Positions 15,588-24,391 are shown, numbered from the stretch's first letter. The stretch: DNA of 64,000 nt from Nonomuraea cavernae (GCF_014646355.1 NZ_BMNH01000011.1:153203-217202), one strand, 5' to 3'. Translations and numbers: made by a program. The notes: generated by a model not told the origin, from the sequence alone.

Positions 15588-16764
15588 TCACGTTCTCGAG
15601 GACGACGGCCAGGCCCTGGCCGACGCCGATGCAGATGGCGGCCACGCCCCACCGCTCACGCCGTTCGCGCAGCACGTGGGCGAGGGTGCCGAGGACTCGT
15701 CCGCCGGAGGCGCCGAGCGGGTGGCCGATGGCGATGGCGCCGCCCCTGGTGTTGACGATGTCGGGGTCGATCTTCCACGCGTCCAGGCAGACCAGCGACT
15801 GCACGGCGAACGCCTCGTTCAGCTCGACGGCCCCGACGTCGTCCCAGCCGATGCCGGCCCGGCGCAGCGCCCGGTCGGCGGCCTCGACCGGCGCGTACCC
15901 GAACAGCTGGGGCTCCAGTGCCGAGGCGCCGCGGCCCGCGACGCGGGCGATCGGGTCGGCGCCGACGCGGCTCGCGGCGGCCTCCGAGCCGAGCACGACG
16001 GCCGAGGCGCCGTCGTTGATCGGCGAGGCGTTGCCGGCCGTGATGGTGCCGCCGGGGCGGAAGACGGGCTTGAGCCCGGCGAGGATCTCCGGGGTGGTGC
16101 CGGGGCGGATGCCCTCGTCGCGCGCGAGGTCGGCGCCCTCGACCGGCACGACCAGGTCGTCGTAGAAGCCGGAGTTCCAGGCGGCGTCGGCCAGCGCGTG
16201 GGAGCGGGCCGCGAAGGCGTCCTGCCGCTCCCGGGAGATGGAGTAGGTCTCCTGCAACTGCTCGTTGGCCTCGCCCAGGGAGACCGTCCACTCCTCGGGC
16301 ATCCTCGGGTTCACCAGCCGCCAGCCGAGCGTGGTCGAGACGGCGGTAGCGTCTCCGGCGGGGAAGGCGCGCGACGGCTTGGGCAGCACCCACGGGGCCC
16401 GCGTCATCGACTCCACTCCCCCGGCGACCACGATGTCGGCGTCGCCGCTCTCCACGGTCCTGGAGGCGATCATGGCCGCGTCGAGGCTCGATCCGCACAG
16501 CCGGTTGACCGTGGTGGCGGGCACGCTGACCGGCAGCCCGGCCAGCAGGACGGCCATCCGGCCGACGTTGCGGTTGTCCTCGCCCGCGCCGTTGGCGTTG
16601 CCCCAGACGACGTCGCCGATGGCGGCCGGATCCAGCTCGGGGACCTTGGCCAGGGCGCCGCGCAGGGCTGTGGCGGCCAGGTCGTCCGGACGGACCCCGG
16701 CGAGCGCGCCGTTGAACCTGCCGAACGGTGTGCGCGCCGCGGCGTAGACGAAGGCCCCACCCAT
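15577..16764 (-). CDS. pcaF: Thiolase, probably 3-oxoadipyl-CoA thiolase
   Basis: A 395-residue thiolase with C90 in NRLCGSS (acyl-enzyme cysteine), NEAF and GHPLGASGGR histidine motifs, and CIGVGQG carrying the second active cysteine. The N-terminal GRFNGALAGVRPDDLA and GAGEDNRNVGRMAVLLAGLP segments are typical of PcaF, which cleaves 3-oxoadipyl-CoA to acetyl-CoA and succinyl-CoA. AAGGAGGAC precedes ATG 16764. Two IclR-type palindromes lie 17-50 bp upstream, so the gene has its own regulated promoter or an internal operator in a longer transcript from the gentisate genes. A general acetyl-CoA acetyltransferase is the alternative. Confidence 0.85.
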   Translation of the reverse strand: MGGAFVYAAARTPFGRFNGALAGVRPDDLAATALRGALAKVPELDPAAIGDVVWGNANGAGEDNRNVGRMAVLLAGLPVSVPATTVNRLCGSSLDAAMIASRTVESGDADIVVAGGVESMTRAPWVLPKPSRAFPAGDATAVSTTLGWRLVNPRMPEEWTVSLGEANEQLQETYSISRERQDAFAARSHALADAAWNSGFYDDLVVPVEGADLARDEGIRPGTTPEILAGLKPVFRPGGTITAGNASPINDGASAVVLGSEAAASRVGADPIARVAGRGASALEPQLFGYAPVEAADRALRRAGIGWDDVGAVELNEAFAVQSLVCLDAWKIDPDIVNTRGGAIAIGHPLGASGGRVLGTLAHVLRERRERWGVAAICIGVGQGLAVVLENVSAS

Positions 16765-16780
16765 GCCGTCCTCCTTCAGT

Positions 16781-16814
16781 GTTCGCTATGCGAACAACAG
16801 TTCCTCATACGAAC
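16781..16814. promoter_or_regulatory. Tandem IclR-type operators upstream of pcaF
   Basis: GTTCGC-TAT-GCGAAC (16781-16795) is a perfect palindrome. A second, GTTCCTCATACGAAC (16800-16814), is centred 19 bp away. Close variants occur at 23477 and 38289 before other catabolic genes. The form resembles operators of IclR-family regulators, two of which are encoded nearby. Confidence 0.65.
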
Positions 16815-16836
16815 TTTGTGTAGTTTACCGCTTTCC

Positions 16837-18099
16837 TTACCCGGCGCGACGGGCACGAGACGGGTACATCGGGGACAGCTCGCCGGGCGTGAGAGCGGTC
16901 GGCCCGAACAGCCAGTCCACGTAGTCGTAGTCGTAGACGTCGCGGTCACGGAGCACCTCGTTGCGCCACAGCCGCTCGTCCCCGTCGTGGTGCCACAGGT
17001 CTCCCCAGGCCCGTGCCGTGGTCAGCACGCGGCGGCAGTGCTCCGGGCGGACGGCGTTGTAGGCCGCCAGCGCGGCGTCCCAGTCGACGCCCGTCGGAGT
17101 CCCCGAGGCCGCCGAGCCGGTCACGCCCTGTGCGCCCACGTGCTCGGCCAGCACCCAGGCGTCCTCGATGGCCATGACCGCGCCCTGCGCGAGATACTGC
17201 AGCGGCGGATGGGCGGCGTCGCCGGTGAGGGCGATCCGGCCCCGGACCCAGTCCGCGAGCGGGTCCCGGTCGAACATCCGCCACCAGCGGTCACGCCACA
17301 TCAGCGGCAGCCCGGCCCGCACCTGGGCGCAGGTGGCCTCGAAGGCTCCGTCGAGCTCGTCCGGCGTGCCCCAGTCCTCCTCGCCGGCTCGCGCCTTCGG
17401 CGACTCGAACACCGCGACCTGGTTGAACATCTCGCCGTGGCGCAGTGGGTACTGGACGAAGTGGCACCGGGGGCCGACGTAGACGACCACGTCCTTGAGG
17501 CGTACGTCGAGGTCGGCGACCCGGTCGACCGGGATGGCGCCCCGGTAGGCGACGTACGCGGAGCTGACCGGCTGGTCGTCGCTCAGGATCCGGCGGGCCA
17601 CCGAGTGGAGGCCGTCGGCGGCCAGGACGACCTCCCCGAACTCCCGCCCTCCGTCGTGGACGGCTACGGCGCCGCCCTCGGCCTGCTCGTACGCGGTCAC
17701 CGTGACGTCGTTGACGAGGTCCACCCCCGCCCGCTGGCAGGCGCGCAGCAGCGTGCCGTGCAGGTCGCTGCGATGGATCACCAGGTACGGGAAGCCGTAG
17801 CGCCGCTCCACGTCGTGCAGGTCGAGCCGGGTGAGGACGTCGGCGTCGACGGCGTCCTTCATGACGATGCTCTCGGGGAGCACGCCGAGCGACTTGACCT
17901 CGTCGAGCAGGCCCCAGCGGTCGAGGATGCGGGTGCAGTTGGGCGCGATCTGCAGACCGGCGCCGACCTCACCGAACTGGGAGGCCTGCTCCAGCACCCG
18001 CACCCGCAGGCCCTTGCCCGTCAGGGCGAGGGCGTTGGCCAGGCCGCCGATCCCGCCGCCGACCACCACCACGTCGACGTCGTTACCGTCTTCGGACAT
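16837..18099 (-). CDS. FAD-dependent aromatic hydroxylase, probably 3-hydroxybenzoate 6-hydroxylase
   Basis: A 420-residue class A flavoprotein monooxygenase: GxGxxG in VVVGGGIGGLANALAL, the DG motif VVLAADGLHSVARR, and GD motif RIALTGDAAHPPLQYLAQGA. The latter is the salicylate/3-hydroxybenzoate hydroxylase type. It should use NAD(P)H and O2 to hydroxylate an aromatic acid. Because the gene follows gentisate dioxygenase, fumarylpyruvate hydrolase and maleylpyruvate isomerase genes, 3-hydroxybenzoate to gentisate is the likely reaction. ATG 18099 follows GGAAGGAAG and lies 34 nt after the isomerase gene. Salicylate as substrate cannot be excluded from sequence alone. Confidence 0.8.
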   Translation of the reverse strand: MSEDGNDVDVVVVGGGIGGLANALALTGKGLRVRVLEQASQFGEVGAGLQIAPNCTRILDRWGLLDEVKSLGVLPESIVMKDAVDADVLTRLDLHDVERRYGFPYLVIHRSDLHGTLLRACQRAGVDLVNDVTVTAYEQAEGGAVAVHDGGREFGEVVLAADGLHSVARRILSDDQPVSSAYVAYRGAIPVDRVADLDVRLKDVVVYVGPRCHFVQYPLRHGEMFNQVAVFESPKARAGEEDWGTPDELDGAFEATCAQVRAGLPLMWRDRWWRMFDRDPLADWVRGRIALTGDAAHPPLQYLAQGAVMAIEDAWVLAEHVGAQGVTGSAASGTPTGVDWDAALAAYNAVRPEHCRRVLTTARAWGDLWHHDGDERLWRNEVLRDRDVYDYDYVDWLFGPTALTPGELSPMYPSRARRAG

Positions 18100-18133
18100 G
18101 TCCGGTCTTCCTTCCATCACGTCGCGCCGGGAG

Positions 18134-18856
18134 CTAGAGCCACCGGGGGAGTTCGGGCGCCGGCCGGTCGCCGGCGGCGGTGACACCGTCGCTCCGCCGG
18201 CCGGAGAGGTAGGCCGCGAGGCCGGCGAGGCTGCCGGTCACCGGCGTGGGGTCGCCGGCGCCGGACACGGCCCAGGCGCCGTCGTGGCCGGTGGCCGTGA
18301 GGGTGAGCGCGGGGCCGTCGCCGGCGCCGGACCGCTTGGCGGTGATGTCGTCGATCAGCGCGGCGAGGAAGCCGGCCGGGAGGGCGTCGAAGCCCACCCC
18401 GGCGTCGAGGTCGACGGCGTGCACCATGACCTCGCGGGCGCGCATCCAGGGGATCTCCCCGGCCGGGACGGTGCGGCCCTGGGCGGTGCGGACCCGCCGG
18501 GCCCACTGCGACTCGTCCAGCTCGGCCAGCCGCGCGTCCAGTACGTCGGCCGACCGCGTGGCCCAGGCGCGCAGCTCGGCCGCCGGCCGGGTGGCGCCGG
18601 CCTCGATGTCGGCGTCGCGCCGGCCCGGAGAGGAGTACATCGGCGTCTCCTCCCCGGTGCGCGCCCAGTGCGCCAGGTTGACCAGCGCGTCGGCGTTGGC
18701 GGCGACGTGGGCCAGCAGATGCCGGCCTGTCCAGCCGTCGAGCGCCGTCGGCCCGGCCAGCCGCTCGTCCGGCAGGGCCCGCAACACCCCGAAGAAGAGC
18801 TCGCTCCCCTGGGCCGTCCAGCGCAGGCCGTCGGCGCGGCTCCTGCTCGCGGCCAT
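18134..18856 (-). CDS. Mycothiol-dependent maleylpyruvate isomerase
   Basis: A 240-residue DinB-like protein with the N-terminal MDMPI metal-binding region: TALDGWTGRHLLAHVAANAD supplies the conserved W...HllaH histidine, PWMRAREVMVHAVDLDAG supplies RxxEvmvHavDL. A C-terminal steroid-carrier-like domain holds GAWAVSG. These are typical of actinobacterial enzymes that isomerise maleylpyruvate to fumarylpyruvate with mycothiol as cofactor. It overlaps the hydrolase gene by one base (TGATG). The paired dioxygenase and hydrolase genes make the assignment firm. Confidence 0.85.
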   Translation of the reverse strand: MAASRSRADGLRWTAQGSELFFGVLRALPDERLAGPTALDGWTGRHLLAHVAANADALVNLAHWARTGEETPMYSSPGRRDADIEAGATRPAAELRAWATRSADVLDARLAELDESQWARRVRTAQGRTVPAGEIPWMRAREVMVHAVDLDAGVGFDALPAGFLAALIDDITAKRSGAGDGPALTLTATGHDGAWAVSGAGDPTPVTGSLAGLAAYLSGRRSDGVTAAGDRPAPELPRWL

Positions 18857-19692
18857 CAGGCCACCGGCTCGGCGACGGTCTTCGCCTCGGACCGTCCCAG
18901 CCCGGTGATCTCGGTGGTCAGGACGCTGCCCTCGGCGAGGTAGCGGGCGGGCTTGCGGGCGTGTCCCACGCCGCCGGGGGTGCCGGAGGCGATGACGTCG
19001 CCCGGGTTGAGCGTGATGATCGTGGAGACGTAGCGCACCAGGGCGACGGGATCGAACACGAGGTCCGAGGTGTCGGCCCGCTGCACCACCTCGCCGTCGA
19101 CGGACCCGGTCAGGGTGAGCGACGGCCGGGTGCCGCCGGGAAGTTCGTCGGGGGTGACCAGGTAGGGACCGAACGGCGTGCTGCCCTCCCACGTCTTGCC
19201 CTGCAGCCACATCGCCGAGCGGTACTGCCAGTCGCGCATGGTGACGTCGTTGAGGACGGCGAACCCGGCGATGGCCTCGGCCGCCTCGGCCTCGCCCGCC
19301 CGCCGCACGGACGTGCCGATGACGACGGCGAGCTCGGCCTCCCAGTCGACCTGGCCGGACTCCGGCGGCAGCCGGATCTCGTCGTCGGCCCCGATGAGCG
19401 CCTCGGCGTACTTGGCGAACAGCGTCGGGTACTCCGGCAGCTCCCGTCCCATCTCCAGGATGTGGTTGCGGTAGTTGAGGCCGACACAGACGATCTTGCC
19501 GGGGCGGGGGACGACCGGCGCGTAGCCGGCGCTCTCGACCGCGCTCCCCTGCGCACGGGCGGCCCGCCCGGCCCAGTCCGGCTGGGCCAGCAGTTCGCCG
19601 ACGTCGGCGAAACCGAGGTCGACCAGGGTCTCCCCCTCCACACGTACGGCCCGGGTGGCGCCGTCGGCGGTGCGGATGGTGGCGAGCTTCAT
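18856..19692 (-). CDS. Fumarylpyruvate hydrolase (FAH family)
   Basis: A 278-residue fumarylacetoacetate-hydrolase-family enzyme. Key segments are KIVCVGLNYRNHILEMG, VDWEAELAVVIGTSV (metal-binding E-x-E), GFAVLNDVTMRDWQ, GKTWEGSTPFGPYLV and ASGTPGGVGHARKP. It should cleave fumarylpyruvate to fumarate and pyruvate, the last step of the gentisate route. ATG 19692 overlaps the stop of the dioxygenase gene by 4 nt. FAH-fold proteins also act on other beta-diketones, but the operon context supports this role. Confidence 0.88.
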   Translation of the reverse strand: MKLATIRTADGATRAVRVEGETLVDLGFADVGELLAQPDWAGRAARAQGSAVESAGYAPVVPRPGKIVCVGLNYRNHILEMGRELPEYPTLFAKYAEALIGADDEIRLPPESGQVDWEAELAVVIGTSVRRAGEAEAAEAIAGFAVLNDVTMRDWQYRSAMWLQGKTWEGSTPFGPYLVTPDELPGGTRPSLTLTGSVDGEVVQRADTSDLVFDPVALVRYVSTIITLNPGDVIASGTPGGVGHARKPARYLAEGSVLTTEITGLGRSEAKTVAEPVA

Positions 19693-20837
19693 GAGGTCTG
19701 TCCTTCCACGTGGGCGCGGTCGAGGCGGAGCGCCTCGAAGATCGGCCCGTCACTGAATCTGAAGAGGTCGAGGGCGCCCGAGTCGGAGTCGGACGCCGTG
19801 GCCTCGGACCTGGCCGAGAACGGCACCCACGACGGGACCACGAACAGGTCGCCGCGGGTGACCGACCAGGACGCGTCGCCGACCGTGACCCGCCCGCTGC
19901 CGTCGAAGACCTGGTACACCGAGGAGCCGACCTCGCGCAGGGGCGCGGTCTCGGCCCCGCCGCGGATCCGGTGCATCTCCACCCGGATGGTCGGGAGCAC
20001 GTCGCCGCCCGTGGTGGGGTTGGTGTAGCGCACCGCCGCGTGGCCCGGCTCGACCGTCCCGGGGTGGCCCTCGGCCTCGAGTGCGAGCTGGTCCGTCAGC
20101 GCGCGGTCGGTGTCGGCCCACCGGTAGGCCAGCAGCGGGGTGCCGGGCCGGGCTCCGGGCGCGGAGACCGGGCGCAGGCCGGGGTGCCCCCAGAGCCGCT
20201 CCGACCGGGAGCGCTCGGGGGTGGTGCGCTCGGCCGCGGTGATCTCGTCACGGCCGAACTCGAAGAACTGCGCCTCGGTGACGTACTGGAACGGGATGTC
20301 CAGGCCGTCGATCCAGGCCATCGGCTTGTCGGTCGCGTTGTGGTGGGCGTGCCAGTTCCAGCCGGCCTGGGGCAGGAAGTCGCCGCGGCGCATCGGCACC
20401 GGGTCGCGGCCGACCACGGTCCACACGCCCTCGCCCTCGACGACGAACCGGAACGCGTGCTGGGTGTGCCGATGCTCCGGGGCGTCCTCGCCCGGCATCA
20501 GGTACTGGATCGCGGCCCACAGCGTCGGCGTCGCGAACGGCCGGCCGCCCAGCGCCGGGTTCGCCAGCGCGATCGCCCGCCGCTCCCCGCCGCGGCCGAC
20601 GGGCACCAGGTGCCCGGCCCGGTCGGCCAGCGCGAGCAGGTTGTCCCACCGCCACAGGTGCGGGACCGCCCTGGAGCGCGGGTGCGCCGGCATCAGGTCG
20701 CCGATCTCGGTCCACAGCGGGACCAGCAGCTCCTTCTCGAAGCCGTGGTACAGCTCTTCCAGCGCCGCCGACGGCGTCGGCTGGTCCGGTGAGTCGACCA
20801 CGGCGAGGCGAACCGGGGAGTTCGCGTTCTCAGTCAT
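19689..20837 (-). CDS. Gentisate 1,2-dioxygenase
   Basis: A 382-residue bicupin. The first cupin has PEHRHTQHAFRF (Fe-binding His pair), followed by GDFLPQAGWNWHAHHN and MAWIDGLDIPF, all typical of gentisate 1,2-dioxygenase. The second cupin holds SVYQVFDGSGRVTVGDASW and GDLFVVPSWVPF. It uses Fe(II) and O2 to open gentisate to maleylpyruvate. ATG 20837 is preceded by a GGAG ribosome site. It is the first gene of the minus-strand gentisate operon and is divergent from an IclR regulator, the arrangement seen for gentisate regulators in related bacteria. 1-Hydroxy-2-naphthoate dioxygenases are relatives but less likely here. Confidence 0.9.
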   Translation of the reverse strand: MTENANSPVRLAVVDSPDQPTPSAALEELYHGFEKELLVPLWTEIGDLMPAHPRSRAVPHLWRWDNLLALADRAGHLVPVGRGGERRAIALANPALGGRPFATPTLWAAIQYLMPGEDAPEHRHTQHAFRFVVEGEGVWTVVGRDPVPMRRGDFLPQAGWNWHAHHNATDKPMAWIDGLDIPFQYVTEAQFFEFGRDEITAAERTTPERSRSERLWGHPGLRPVSAPGARPGTPLLAYRWADTDRALTDQLALEAEGHPGTVEPGHAAVRYTNPTTGGDVLPTIRVEMHRIRGGAETAPLREVGSSVYQVFDGSGRVTVGDASWSVTRGDLFVVPSWVPFSARSEATASDSDSGALDLFRFSDGPIFEALRLDRAHVEGQTS

Positions 20838-20948
20838 GTCTGGCTCCTTCGACGTGCCGTGACACGGCCTCGGCGCGGGGATGGCACGGCGGCGCACCGG
20901 CGGCGCCGTGGTGCAAGCTTGTATTCTGGGCACAGGAAAAGAACAGGA

Positions 20949-20967
20949 GATTCTGCTCTGAAGAATC
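20949..20967. promoter_or_regulatory. Candidate operator over the IclR start codon
   Basis: GATTCT-GCTCTGA-AGAATC is a perfect inverted repeat overlapping the likely CTG start of the IclR gene. A second ATTCTG motif lies upstream near 20922. From memory, the gentisate IclR regulator GenR of Corynebacterium binds ATTCC-N-GGAAT sites, so a role in gentisate control is plausible. A separate GCCGTG-A-CACGGC palindrome is at 20856-20868. Confidence 0.45.
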
Positions 20968-21743
20968 CACCCAACTACTCCGTGCGCAGTGTCGATCATG
21001 CCCTCCAGCTCGCGGTCCTGCTCCAGGTCGAGGGCCCGTTCGGCGTGGGCGAGGCGGCGGAACGGCTCGGGGTGGCGCCCTCCACCGCGCACCGGCTGCT
21101 GGCGATGCTGGTGTACCGGGACTTCGCGATCCAGACCAGGGACCGCCGCTACGCCGCCGGGCCGGTCCTGTCGCTGGGCGCGAGCTCCCAGTCGCGCACC
21201 GCGCTGCTGCGCTCGGTCGCCATGCCGCACCTGGCCGCCCTGGTCGAGCGGGTCCGCGAGAGCGCCAACCTGGTGATCCTGGCCGGTGACCACGTACGGT
21301 TCATCGGATCGGTGGAGTGCGCGCAAGCGCTGCGGGTCGGCAACCGCGAGGGCATGGTCTTCCCCGCGCACCTGGCCTCGGGCGGCAAGGTCCTGCTCGC
21401 CGACCTGCCGCCGGAGCGCCTCGACGCGCTCTACAGCGAGGCGAAGTGGGCCGGGCGCCTCGACCAGCGCCCCAGCCTGGCGGCGCTCCGCCGCGAGCTG
21501 CGGACCGTCCGCGAGCGGGGTTTCGCCATCAACGCCGGCAGGACCGAGTCGGGCGTCACCGCCGTCGGCCGGCCCGTGCGCGGCGAGGACGGCCGGGCCC
21601 TGGCCGCGCTCTCGGTGTCACTGCCCACCGTCCGGTTCTCACGGGACCGCCTGCCGGAGCTGACCAGCGCCCTGGCCATGGCCGTCCGCGACGTCGAGGA
21701 GGAGATGCGCGGTGGCGGCGCTCACCTGCCCGGTCGGCGGTAG
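20958..21743 (+). CDS. IclR-family regulator of the gentisate operon
   Basis: A 261-residue IclR protein: HTH GPFGVGEAAERLGVAPSTAH, RLLAMLVYRDFAIQTRDRRY, then the effector domain with FIGSVECAQALRVGNREG, FPAHLASGGKVLLADL and ERGFAINAGRTESGVTAVG. The length fits the family when CTG 20958 is used as start, 8 nt after AGGAG. An in-frame TTG near 20919 or ATG 20859 would extend into the divergent dioxygenase promoter. It probably senses an aromatic acid or pathway intermediate and controls the divergent gentisate genes. Whether it also binds the GTTCGCTA-type boxes is unknown. Confidence 0.83.
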   Translation: MKNPPNYSVRSVDHALQLAVLLQVEGPFGVGEAAERLGVAPSTAHRLLAMLVYRDFAIQTRDRRYAAGPVLSLGASSQSRTALLRSVAMPHLAALVERVRESANLVILAGDHVRFIGSVECAQALRVGNREGMVFPAHLASGGKVLLADLPPERLDALYSEAKWAGRLDQRPSLAALRRELRTVRERGFAINAGRTESGVTAVGRPVRGEDGRALAALSVSLPTVRFSRDRLPELTSALAMAVRDVEEEMRGGGAHLPGRR

Positions 21744-22374
21744 GTGGCGACCTTGTCGCCGCCCCCGGGGTAGGCCAGGGCGGGGAGTTGCTCCATCGGG
21801 GGACGTGCGCGACGACCCATCACAGGAGGTCCAAGCGCGTTGGTCACGGAGCTGGAAGCCCCGGAAATGACTTTTTCACGGCCGTGAACGCCTCGTCCTG
21901 AATGGAGATCCCGGAGGCCGGGAACAGCGTCGTACGCCGGTGCCGCCGGGCTTTAAGCGGGACGAAATAGCCTGGTTTACCTTTCAATCACCGGCGCGAA
22001 TCCGCGGGCCGCCGGATTTCGCTCGCCGGCCCCTCTTCCGGCCGAGATCGGTACGCGGCGTCCGGCGACGACGGGAGGGCGCGCACGCCCGCTGACCTGG
22101 CGCCCAGGGCGATTCCACGAGAAAGGACAAGAGGCGGGAGCGGGGATTCGCCGGGCGAAGGACCATCGCGCACTCGTCGGCACGTCATGGTGCGGACGGC
22201 ACTGGAATTCCCGGCGCGCGCCGGGGACACGGCGACCTCGGAGCGGATTCACCGGCCACTCCCCCGGTTTCCGCCGGTTCCGCGCAAGGCCACGCGCAGA
22301 TGTTCGCGAAACGGGACAATTAACCCGTTCGCCGGGAGCCGGTGGTGCACGGATCGCGGCTATGCTTTGGCTTT
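21744..22374. other. Intergenic region with a 14-bp palindrome, no gene seen
   Basis: This 631-bp gap between the two IclR genes has no frame with convincing coding character. It contains TTCACGGCCGTGAA (21875-21888), a perfect palindrome. A TATGCT box at 22361-22366 lies 8 bases before GTG 22375, which could make the next gene leaderless from that GTG. Confidence 0.5.
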
Positions 22375-22392
22375 GTGCGGTCGGTTGAGAAC

Positions 22393-23220
22393 ATGAACTC
22401 GGGAGACACCGGGCGTCCGCCGGCGAACGGCGCCGGCACGTCCGACGAGGGGCAGACGAGCAGCGGTGTGGAGCGCGCCCTTCAGGTGATCTTCGCTGTG
22501 GCCGCCGCCAAGGAGCCCGACATCGGGGTCTCGGAGCTGGCCCGATCGCTCGGCCTGAGCAAGGCCGTGGTGCACCGCGTGGTGCGCACCCTGGTCGCCG
22601 CCGACTTCTTCTCCTTCGACGAGCGCACCCGCCGCTACCGTCTCGGGCCCGGCGCGGTGAGCGTGGGCCTCGCGGCCATGGCGCAGATGGAGGTGCCGCG
22701 GATCGCGCAGCCGCACCTCGAACGCCTCGTGGCCCGCACCCGCGAGACCGCCACGCTGTCCGTCCGCTACGGCTACCAGCGGATGTACCTGACGCAGGTG
22801 CTGTCTCCGCAGGAGATCCAGATGTCGGTGCAGCTCGGCCGGCTCTATCCGCTGCACGCCGGCGGCTCGTCCAAGGCCATCCTCGCCGCGATGGAGCCCG
22901 ACGAGATCCGCTCCTGCCTGGCCTCCGGGCCGCTCGACGCGCTGACCCCGATCACCATCCAGGACTCCGACCGCCTGCTCGAGGAGCTCGAGCTCACCCG
23001 GCGGCGCGGCTACGCGGTGAGCCTCGGCGAGCGTCAGCAGGGCGCGGCCTCGGTGGCCGCTCCCGTCTATGAGGCCACCGGCCGCGTCTACGGCTCCATC
23101 TCGGTCTGCGGCCCGGTCAGCCGCCTCAGCGCCGGCGAGACCGAGGAGTACGGCCGGCTCGTCAAGGAGGCCGCGGCCGAGGTGTCGCGGCAGCTCGGCT
23201 ACCGGCCCGCCCAGCCGTAA
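22393..23220 (+). CDS. IclR-family regulator adjacent to catabolic island
   Basis: A 275-residue IclR protein with HTH SSGVERALQVIFAVAAAKEP, DIGVSELARSLGLSKAVVHR, VVRTLVAADFFSFDERTRRY, and an effector domain with VLSPQEIQMSVQLGRLYPLH, AGGSSKAILAAM and RGYAVSLGERQQGAASVAAP. ATG 22393 is given; GTG 22375 in frame may be a leaderless start. It is transcribed towards the ABC-importer operon 295 bp downstream, which has a GTTCCGCTAAGCGATAC box at its promoter. This makes it the best candidate to control the three similar boxes in the window. Confidence 0.85.
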   Translation: MNSGDTGRPPANGAGTSDEGQTSSGVERALQVIFAVAAAKEPDIGVSELARSLGLSKAVVHRVVRTLVAADFFSFDERTRRYRLGPGAVSVGLAAMAQMEVPRIAQPHLERLVARTRETATLSVRYGYQRMYLTQVLSPQEIQMSVQLGRLYPLHAGGSSKAILAAMEPDEIRSCLASGPLDALTPITIQDSDRLLEELELTRRRGYAVSLGERQQGAASVAAPVYEATGRVYGSISVCGPVSRLSAGETEEYGRLVKEAAAEVSRQLGYRPAQP

Positions 23221-23428
23221 CCACCCCTCTCCGCACTCTCCGGGAGTCATCCGGCGACGTCGCGCGCGGCGGGGTCCGGAGTTCTACGGGTGTCGGCGGC
23301 GTCCCCTTTCACCTGTGGACATCACGTTTCGTGTCCGCTTTGTCGTTCCCTGTTATCTCCTTATAGAGTGTCATATCGGTACAAATCGGTCACTTTGCTC
23401 TCATTTGGAAAAATGGGGAGACAGAACC

Positions 23429-23458
23429 TTGACCCTCGCTCCAGGGCACATCTAGCAT
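23429..23458 (+). promoter_or_regulatory. Candidate promoter of the importer operon
   Basis: TTGACC (23429-23434) and TAGCAT (23453-23458) are separated by 18 bp. The upstream 100 bp are AT-rich for this genome. The same TTGACC-18-TA box design is found at 38245. Confidence 0.55.
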
Positions 23459-23476
23459 CCTCCCTACCGGTACGGC

Positions 23477-23493
23477 GTTCCGCTAAGCGATAC
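23477..23493. promoter_or_regulatory. IclR-type operator before the ABC importer operon
   Basis: GTTCCGCTAAGCGATAC resembles the 38289 site (reverse complement GTTCCGCTATAGCGAAC) and the 16781 site. It sits 19 bp after the -10 box, where a bound regulator would block transcription. Confidence 0.55.
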
Positions 23494-23515
23494 AACCGTG
23501 AGTATGGAGATCTAC

Positions 23516-24355
23516 ATGCCGAGCCCTGACCTCGCCCCCGAGGGCCCCAGACCTCGCGTGTCCCGTAAGAAGTGGGCCGCTTCACCGGTGATGCTGTGGA
23601 TCACCACCCCGTTGCTCCTCCTGGTGTTCCTCGGCATCTGGAAGGCCTACACCCTCCTGTTCGACGTGAGCTCGCTCATGCTGCCGCCGCCCGAGCAGGT
23701 CGGCACCGCGATGATCGAGCTGATGCAGGGCACGATGATCTACGACGCCATCCAGGTCACCCTGTACGAGACGCTCGTCGGCTTCGCGCTCGCCGCCGCC
23801 GTCGGGATCGGCCTCGGGATCGTCCTCGGCAAGGCTCGCAACCTGGAGCGGGTGCTCTCGCCGTTCCTCGTCGCCACCCAGGTGGTGCCGAAGGTGGCGA
23901 TCGTGCCGCTCTTCCTGCTGTGGTTCGGGTTCGGGACGACCTCCAAGATCTTCATGGCGGCGATCATCGCGTTCTTCGTCATGATGCAGAACACCATCCT
24001 GGGGATCCGCTCGATCGACCCCGGTCACCGCGACCTCATGCGCGTCATCCAGGCCCCCTGGTGGAAGCGCGTGATCTCGCTCGACATCCCGTCCTCACTG
24101 CCGTACGTGCTCACCGGTGTCGAGCTGGGGATCGTCTTCGCGATCACCGGCGCGGTCGTCGGTGAATACCTCGGCGGCGACGAAGGGCTCGGCGCCCTCG
24201 CCACGACGATGCTCGCCAGCCTGCGCACCGACATGCTCTTCGCCGCCGTGATCGTGATGACGGTGCTCGGCTTCCTTCTCTACGCCATCACGGCGGCCAT
24301 CCGGCGATTCGCGATCCCGTGGCACGAGTCGTCCGGCCGCCCCACCTCCCTCTGA
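23516..24355 (+). CDS. ABC transporter permease (SsuC/TauC type)
   Basis: A 279-residue inner-membrane permease with about six spans. The EAA-type loop is present (VIQAPWWKRVISLDIPSSLP), as are QVVPKVAIVPLFLLWFGFGT and GAVVGEYLGGDEGLG, characteristic of the BPD_transp_1 nitrate/sulfonate/taurine group. It should form the channel of an importer with the lipoprotein at 24392 and the ATPase at 27747. ATG 23516 is chosen because GGAG lies 6 nt upstream; GTG 23498 and ATG 23504 are in frame. It is the first gene of the 20-kb plus-strand island. Confidence 0.88.
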   Translation: MPSPDLAPEGPRPRVSRKKWAASPVMLWITTPLLLLVFLGIWKAYTLLFDVSSLMLPPPEQVGTAMIELMQGTMIYDAIQVTLYETLVGFALAAAVGIGLGIVLGKARNLERVLSPFLVATQVVPKVAIVPLFLLWFGFGTTSKIFMAAIIAFFVMMQNTILGIRSIDPGHRDLMRVIQAPWWKRVISLDIPSSLPYVLTGVELGIVFAITGAVVGEYLGGDEGLGALATTMLASLRTDMLFAAVIVMTVLGFLLYAITAAIRRFAIPWHESSGRPTSL

Positions 24356-24391
24356 GAATTTCCGAGAACCTCCGAGAACAGGACGCATCCC

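Noticed and set aside
15295..18183. A 962-codon open frame on the plus strand
   Set aside because: Antisense to pcaF and the aromatic hydroxylase, which have full motif support.
21977..22252. Short minus-strand ORFs in the gap between the two IclR genes
   Set aside because: Arg/Pro/Ala-rich in all frames, no ribosome site and no recognisable motif.
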